Assembly: GCA_945910005.1 (NCBI GenBank)
Contig: OX246746.1
Coordinates: 29,513,298 to 29,577,297, forward strand
DNA length: 64,000 nt
DNA from: Isoperla grammatica
Lineage: Eukaryota; Arthropoda; Insecta; Plecoptera; Perlodidae
Direction of reading: 5' to 3'
The position numbers and the translations under genes are program-made. The notes beneath the pieces were generated by a model, which was not told the DNA's origin, did no database searches, and was given only the letters and a program-made list of their open reading frames with translations. This document shows positions 59,601 through 64,000 of this stretch, in pieces (the stretch's first letter is position 1; each line of letters begins with the position of its first letter).

Positions 59601-62600
59601 TTTAGCCGCCTCTTCCTCATGGTCTGATAATGACGCTCCGTTTCCAGGGACTCTCTCTATCTCTTCCTTCAAGTTGGGATTGGAGGCTCCGTCAGGGTGA
59701 CGTAGAGACGATATGTTGCATGCGCTGGGCTTGTACCAAGGACTGCTACCTCCTCGGGGCCCTAACAAACAAACAATTAATCATATTCTCATTCAACAGA
59801 GATTGTTGGTCACAAAAGTGACACCAAAATGATTCCCCAGCAAATAACTTTGTATCAGGCACAACAACATACCAGGTAATCAATTATCTACATTGTTTAA
59901 TAATTGTATGCATCTTTTTATCCCCATATTTAATGAGAGTGCCATAACACACTGAAGAATCACTAGGAATGTTGGAATTTTTTAAGTATGATTATCTCTT
60001 ATTCTGTTTTGGTTTTTTTAGGTATATAGGATGTCTTTTCAGATACATCATACAAAAACCAAAATTGTTTTGAACAACTTAACCCTGAATTAATACATTT
60101 TAATTAAAAGAGAAAAAGGGAATTACAGTGACGAAAGAGAACAGTAGCAGAGAAATATAAAAAGTGTGTGATAAAGTACAAATATAGATAAAGATAGGTA
60201 CTGATTTAGTACGTGATAATAGCGTGTAAAACTTACTTATGCTCATCTTACAATTATCGCATATCTTCTCCCGATAAGCAAACGCCGGCTCGCTGTATAT
60301 GCTACTGTTGCACATATCATTGCATCCCTCTCCGTACAACATGTCCGAGAGAGATAGAGATTGACATCGCGACGGAGGTTGGCGGAACGATGTTGCAGAA
60401 GCCTTGGCCAGCTTCGTCTTGTACATTTCGTGCAGTCGCGCCAACTGTTGAAACCGATCTTCCTGTTCGTACAGACTGTAGCGGTTTCGACCTTCGGATG
60501 TCACGGATATCGAATCTAAAAAATATATACAAAACATGCAGGAGTTTGAAATGGACAGGCAAAGGGGGGCAAAGGGGGTCCGAGGCCATTGCCGAAGACA
60601 AGATTTTCTCAAAGATTTTGTCTTGAATGACTGTAAACACCTTCAAGAATAGGATAATTTCTTAAAAAGTATTGCTTGATGTATAACCTATAGCTAATTT
60701 TATATTTCTGAACTGCACACAAATGCAACATTATTAAATTCACGGTTCTCCTGCAAAGTGGAACTTGGATCCAAAACCCACAGTTTGGACTTGGAAACAC
60801 TTGTTCTATGGCAAATGACTGCCTGTGATTTTGCTCAATAATAGCTGAAGACCTATAAAGCCACTCCCAATCAGAACAAACCAAGAAACCACGCCATGAC
60901 CACAGTCATCACCGGACAGGGAGGTTGAGATTGGCAGTGGATTTGGAGGTCTTCAGCTGTTATTGAGAGAGATTGTCTTTTAGCCCATTCAGAGAACGTA
61001 CTAGTGTATCAAAATATTGCCATTAAAAACTATGAACAGTGTACACTGTACAGTACTTCCTCTTATATCTCTTCTGAATTAAAAAGCATGCACTCAAAAT
61101 GTAATTTATTTCTAGCAATAATTTGGTTTCCCTAATGAATAATGATTATTAAAATTGATTTAATTTACAATTTGTCAATTATGTATCTACTACAGTACTT
61201 TTGATAACATCCAAGATAAAAACACAAATATGAGAGAAGAACTGACATGTGTGCTAATTTATTTTAAACATCCCACGGTCTTAATCATATTGATAGAAAG
61301 ATATGAATAATGTTGCATTACCAGCAAATGTAGACACAACTGTGAGATTTTCTTGACTAAGGATTCGTAGTGGATGTTCCTCTGTGCTTTCTTGGTCTAC
61401 TTCTGGTAGAGGATTTTCCATTTCACCCATGCAAAAGGCGATGTCCTCTTCTGTCACCTGAGGAATCATAGATAACACTAGATAAGCATCACATCTGTTA
61501 CTACATTGGGGGAACCATTAACAAATACCTTATCACTCTCATGGAGTGTGTGGCATAGCCAAGGCCTTTCTAAACGTTTAAATGCAACAACAGAGTTTAT
61601 GTTTAGTTTCGAAAAAAAAAAAACGTTGAGTCGAATTTTCTTTGTTGATAAGCAGAATGTCAGAATATCGATTATGATTTATCCAATTTCTCAAGTCCGC
61701 TCAAACTCAAAGAACTTCCTTGTTCCCAGTGTGCAGTGCCGACTTTCTTCGCTTGTCACTGTCATCAGCCACTATTCGTGGTAGAGGGTCTAAGGTCTAA
61801 TTCAATAAAAAAAAAAAATCAAATTTTAATTAAACTAGGAAAACGGTGTTGCCAGATGAGCGATTTTTTTTTTTTTGTAAATCAAACAAATCATATAATT
61901 TTCATATTACTCTTACAAAAAAAAAAAAAAAAAAAATACCTTGATTATAAACATGATTTTTTTACAAGATGGCGGTTAAAGCTACAACATTAGAAACTGT
62001 GTATATTATTTTTCGATATGTTGCTAATAATTGCACGAAACATTATTTAAATCCGTCAAGAAGTTTCTTTAAATAAATTAAAACCTTCAAGTTGATTTTT
62101 CAAAGGATTTCCGCATAATTTCAATCAACCGTGCTCTTCTCAATAGACTCTAATTCATAAACTATGAAACTTATCTGTGAATAGAAAGTTAAGTTGCATA
62201 ATATAGATACAGGTTAGACCAAAAACGTGATATTTTGTTAAATCATACAATAACCGTATTTAAACCATAATAAAAGTCGTCAACAAAGTTTGTTGTTAAC
62301 TTTTGCATGTTTGCGGTAAGTCATCAAACATACCACGCCATTGTAGCCATTCTATTACGGTTATAGAAATTACAAAAGTAGTTTAAGAAAGGTATCTTTG
62401 TACACGCCATTTTCCATGCAGTATGTGCATCTAACTTCAATGGTCCTCATACGAGAATTATTTAAAAGGAACACTGTAAAGAAACCAATGTAAATTCCCG
62501 TAAATAGAAACTAAATACTTTTTTTACAAAATGTTGGTTTAAGTTACAATTCCCAAACTTTTATCCTGTGTCGACATTGTTTGTGTGGATATAAATGTAA

Positions 62601-63664
62601 ACAATTATTTAAATCTGTTAATAAGTTTTAATTTAAAAAAAAAAAACGAGTTTTTTCTACTTGTTAATTTTTTGTAGATTGGCATCTTGACAGATTTTTC
62701 TGATTATGTTAACAGCATCTAGTTTAGTGGTCATGAGTGTTGACTCAAAATTTCAGCCAAATTCGTCGAGCCGTTTGACCTGTGCGCGACGAACAAAATT
62801 TGGTGCACACACACACACACACAGACAAAGCGCCGATAGAGTTGAATTGAGAGATTCACTCCGCTTCACTCCGCTTCGCTACGCTCATCTAATAACAAAA
62901 ATGTACACTATTTTCAAGTGGGGGGGGGGGGGGGAGCATATTTATTTTTAAAGTTAAACGAGGTTAAATAAGGGTGTTTAAAGCAGTCTCGAGCACTGTT
63001 TATTTGTGTGGATATCTTGTAGTTGAGCCTACCTGTAAGCACGAGTCTTGCATAGGAACTTGCTCCATTGTTTCTTCTACTTCAATGATCTCCAATACTT
63101 CGTCCATCTCTTCATCCTCTTCTCCTTCTAAGTCCATCCGATGGCGGCCGTGGTAGAGATGCAGGCGAACATCATAGTTGTCCTTGGTCACATCTGAACC
63201 AAGAACAATTTAACTTCATTAATACTAGAGCTGGGCAACGATACCAATATTTAATACAATGTCTAAATCTAGTCTGAATATAAAAAATAAAATTTTGTAC
63301 ATTACCAATGTACGGTACCATACTGAATAAATAACACTCTCATCTGCAAAATGAGTCTTTAACAACATGGAATGCTGTACTTAATTACCTAAAGTCATCT
63401 CCTTGCTTTGTGGATGAAGCAATTGTAGGGGAGGCGGAATATCCCCCAGTCCTTCCTCATCGTCTTCCTCAAGTTTGTCTTTATCACAGAAATTGTCAAT
63501 ATCGTTCACTTTATCAGACCCACGCTCCTCTTCATCAAACTCTTGTAGCCTCTGCACCACCTCCTCGGGATTGTGTTGAATAGGCTCAGTTTTATCTTCT
63601 TCGTCATCCTTACACGTTTTGAACACCGTCAATTCTTTGTAAGGCTGCTGAGAAGCTGGCCCAC
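56531..63664 (-). CDS. KIF26: KIF26/VAB-8-type kinesin, C-terminal eight exons (gene runs off the right edge)
   Basis: Exons in gene order: 63664-63389, 63193-63033, 61457-61322, 60515-60237, 59762-59588, 59018-58389, 58135-57965, 56688-56531 (TGA). These give about 660 residues. Acidic segments come first, then EDRFQQLARLHEMYKTKLAK, a Cys-rich stretch (CNDMC, ICDNCK), and a Ser/Pro-rich 210-residue exon with repeated GYES motifs (SSGYESVIRDS). The end has REDVERLERRW, a coiled coil, RLLIPADRWSYE and THILKKRVTACK-SHILMVTCFD. The GYESV, DVERL and final ITCFD-like blocks are, to my knowledge, characteristic of KIF26A/B tails. KIF26 proteins bind microtubules without normal motor activity. The motor domain is outside the window. 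One junction (60237 to 59762) does not keep phase. Confidence 0.87.
56689..57964. other. Last intron of the kinesin gene
   Basis: 1.3 kb. Contains at 57150-57235 a half copy of the inverted-repeat MITE found at 44855-45243 (rearranged ACTCCAATGTACTACCGAA end). Confidence 0.5.
58389..59018 (-). CDS. KIF26: Kinesin tail exon, Ser/Pro-rich with GYES motifs
   Basis: 630 bp, phase 1 to 1. It has acidic EEDEEDDVLVLPPPLPAP, then short SPxH repeats (SPSHKMNSPTHK) and CESSGYESVIRDSVSECSSL. It is low-complexity and probably disordered, a likely phosphorylation region (inference). Confidence 0.9.
60516..61321. other. Kinesin intron
   Basis: No element or gene recognised. Confidence 0.4.
61458..63032. 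other. Kinesin intron with possible RTE-type LINE 3' end
   Basis: 62690-62890 contains CAAAATTTCAGCCAAATTCG, TCGAGCCGTTTGACC, GCGACGAACAAAATTTGG and an (AC)n run, an order common at the 3' ends of RTE-like LINEs in invertebrates. Upstream, similar AAGATGGCGG and AAAATGTTGGTTTAAG phrases recur. A G15 run lies near 62920. No coding part is present. Confidence 0.4.
63225..63388. other. Kinesin intron with isolated hAT-like end
   Basis: TAGAGCTGGGCAACGATACC at 63226 resembles the relic end at 7537. No right end found before the next exon. Confidence 0.35.
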
Positions 63665-64000
63665 CTTAAAAGGAAATAACAGATGTTGAGTATCTAGTTT
63701 TGTATAGGGGGAGGTTCTGGGTACGGTCACCACCTTGTCACACTGAGATTGCATAGAGAGCTGGCACCGGATTACTTGGCAAATAAGTTAAGTTCAAGAA
63801 AATATATACTTGAAGGTGGATTTATAAAGGAATCTGAAAGAATATTGTTTATGTTACCATACAAATACATTGGAAGTTAGATATCTCTTATCTAAGAATA
63901 CTTTTTTGAGTATCATGTATCAATGACAAAGTGTGTTAAGAATTGAACTACATTAAAAATAGAAATAATGATAAAGAATATTTTTTTTCATTGGTAACCT
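63665..64000. other. Upstream intron of the kinesin gene to window edge
   Basis: Begins right before acceptor ttccttttaag. No further exon recognised in the last 335 bp. Confidence 0.5.

Noticed and set aside
60213..60626. A 137-codon plus-strand ORF
   Set aside because: Antisense shadow of the kinesin exon at 60237-60515.

Overview
The window is metazoan genomic DNA, most likely from an invertebrate. Genes are split by GT-AG introns, the background is AT-rich, and transposon remnants are dense. G/C homopolymers of 10-18 bp and the motif GTAGGCCTAC recur. I cannot fix the phylum. No prokaryotic, organellar or viral gene organisation is present.

Layout. (1) 1-12 kb is a stack of nested DNA transposons. 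It holds an apparently intact autonomous hAT element (86-3477), a second hAT-type element inserted directly beside it (3493-5765) that itself contains a TTAA-flanked element (3772-5140), a hAT relic, a pogo/Tigger-like element (6407-8215) carrying a hAT MITE, and a TTAA-flanked element with 0.5-kb inverted arms (8242-11902) enclosing pieces of a non-LTR retrotransposon. (2) 12.1-12.7 kb carries the last two coding exons of a plus-strand gene for a coiled-coil protein whose 5' part lies left of the window; a possible alternative last exon is at 15.3 kb. (3) 13.4-32 kb is mostly non-coding: two hAT MITEs, a 2.58-kb tandem duplication bearing a CGGBP1-like zinc-finger ORF in each copy, a 7x55-bp minisatellite and a tRNA-derived SINE. 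(4) 32.4-45.5 kb is a complete minus-strand M13 (neprilysin-like) metallopeptidase gene. I resolved 17 coding exons with consistent phases, giving 742 aa with a signal peptide, both zinc motifs and the C-terminal Cys-x-x-Trp. Its introns contain MITEs, a 2-kb inverted-repeat element, a long AAT array and a minisatellite built from its own exon-4 end and splice donor. (5) 45.8-49.2 kb has a second SINE copy, a 144-bp tandem repeat with a tRNA-like promoter box, and a decayed Ty3/gypsy pol fragment. (6) 49.2-56.5 kb is non-coding with two small DNA-transposon remnants. (7) 56.5-63.7 kb holds eight C-terminal exons of a minus-strand KIF26/VAB-8-type kinesin gene that continues past the right edge.

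The three host genes are unrelated and form no pathway. The strongest candidates for something new are the amplified 5' splice-site minisatellite in the peptidase gene, the upstream ORF whose stop codon is created by that gene's first exon junction, the two abutting hAT insertions with overlapping target duplications, and the TTAA-flanked long-inverted-repeat element holding retrotransposon fragments. All calls come from reading the sequence; no database search was run.
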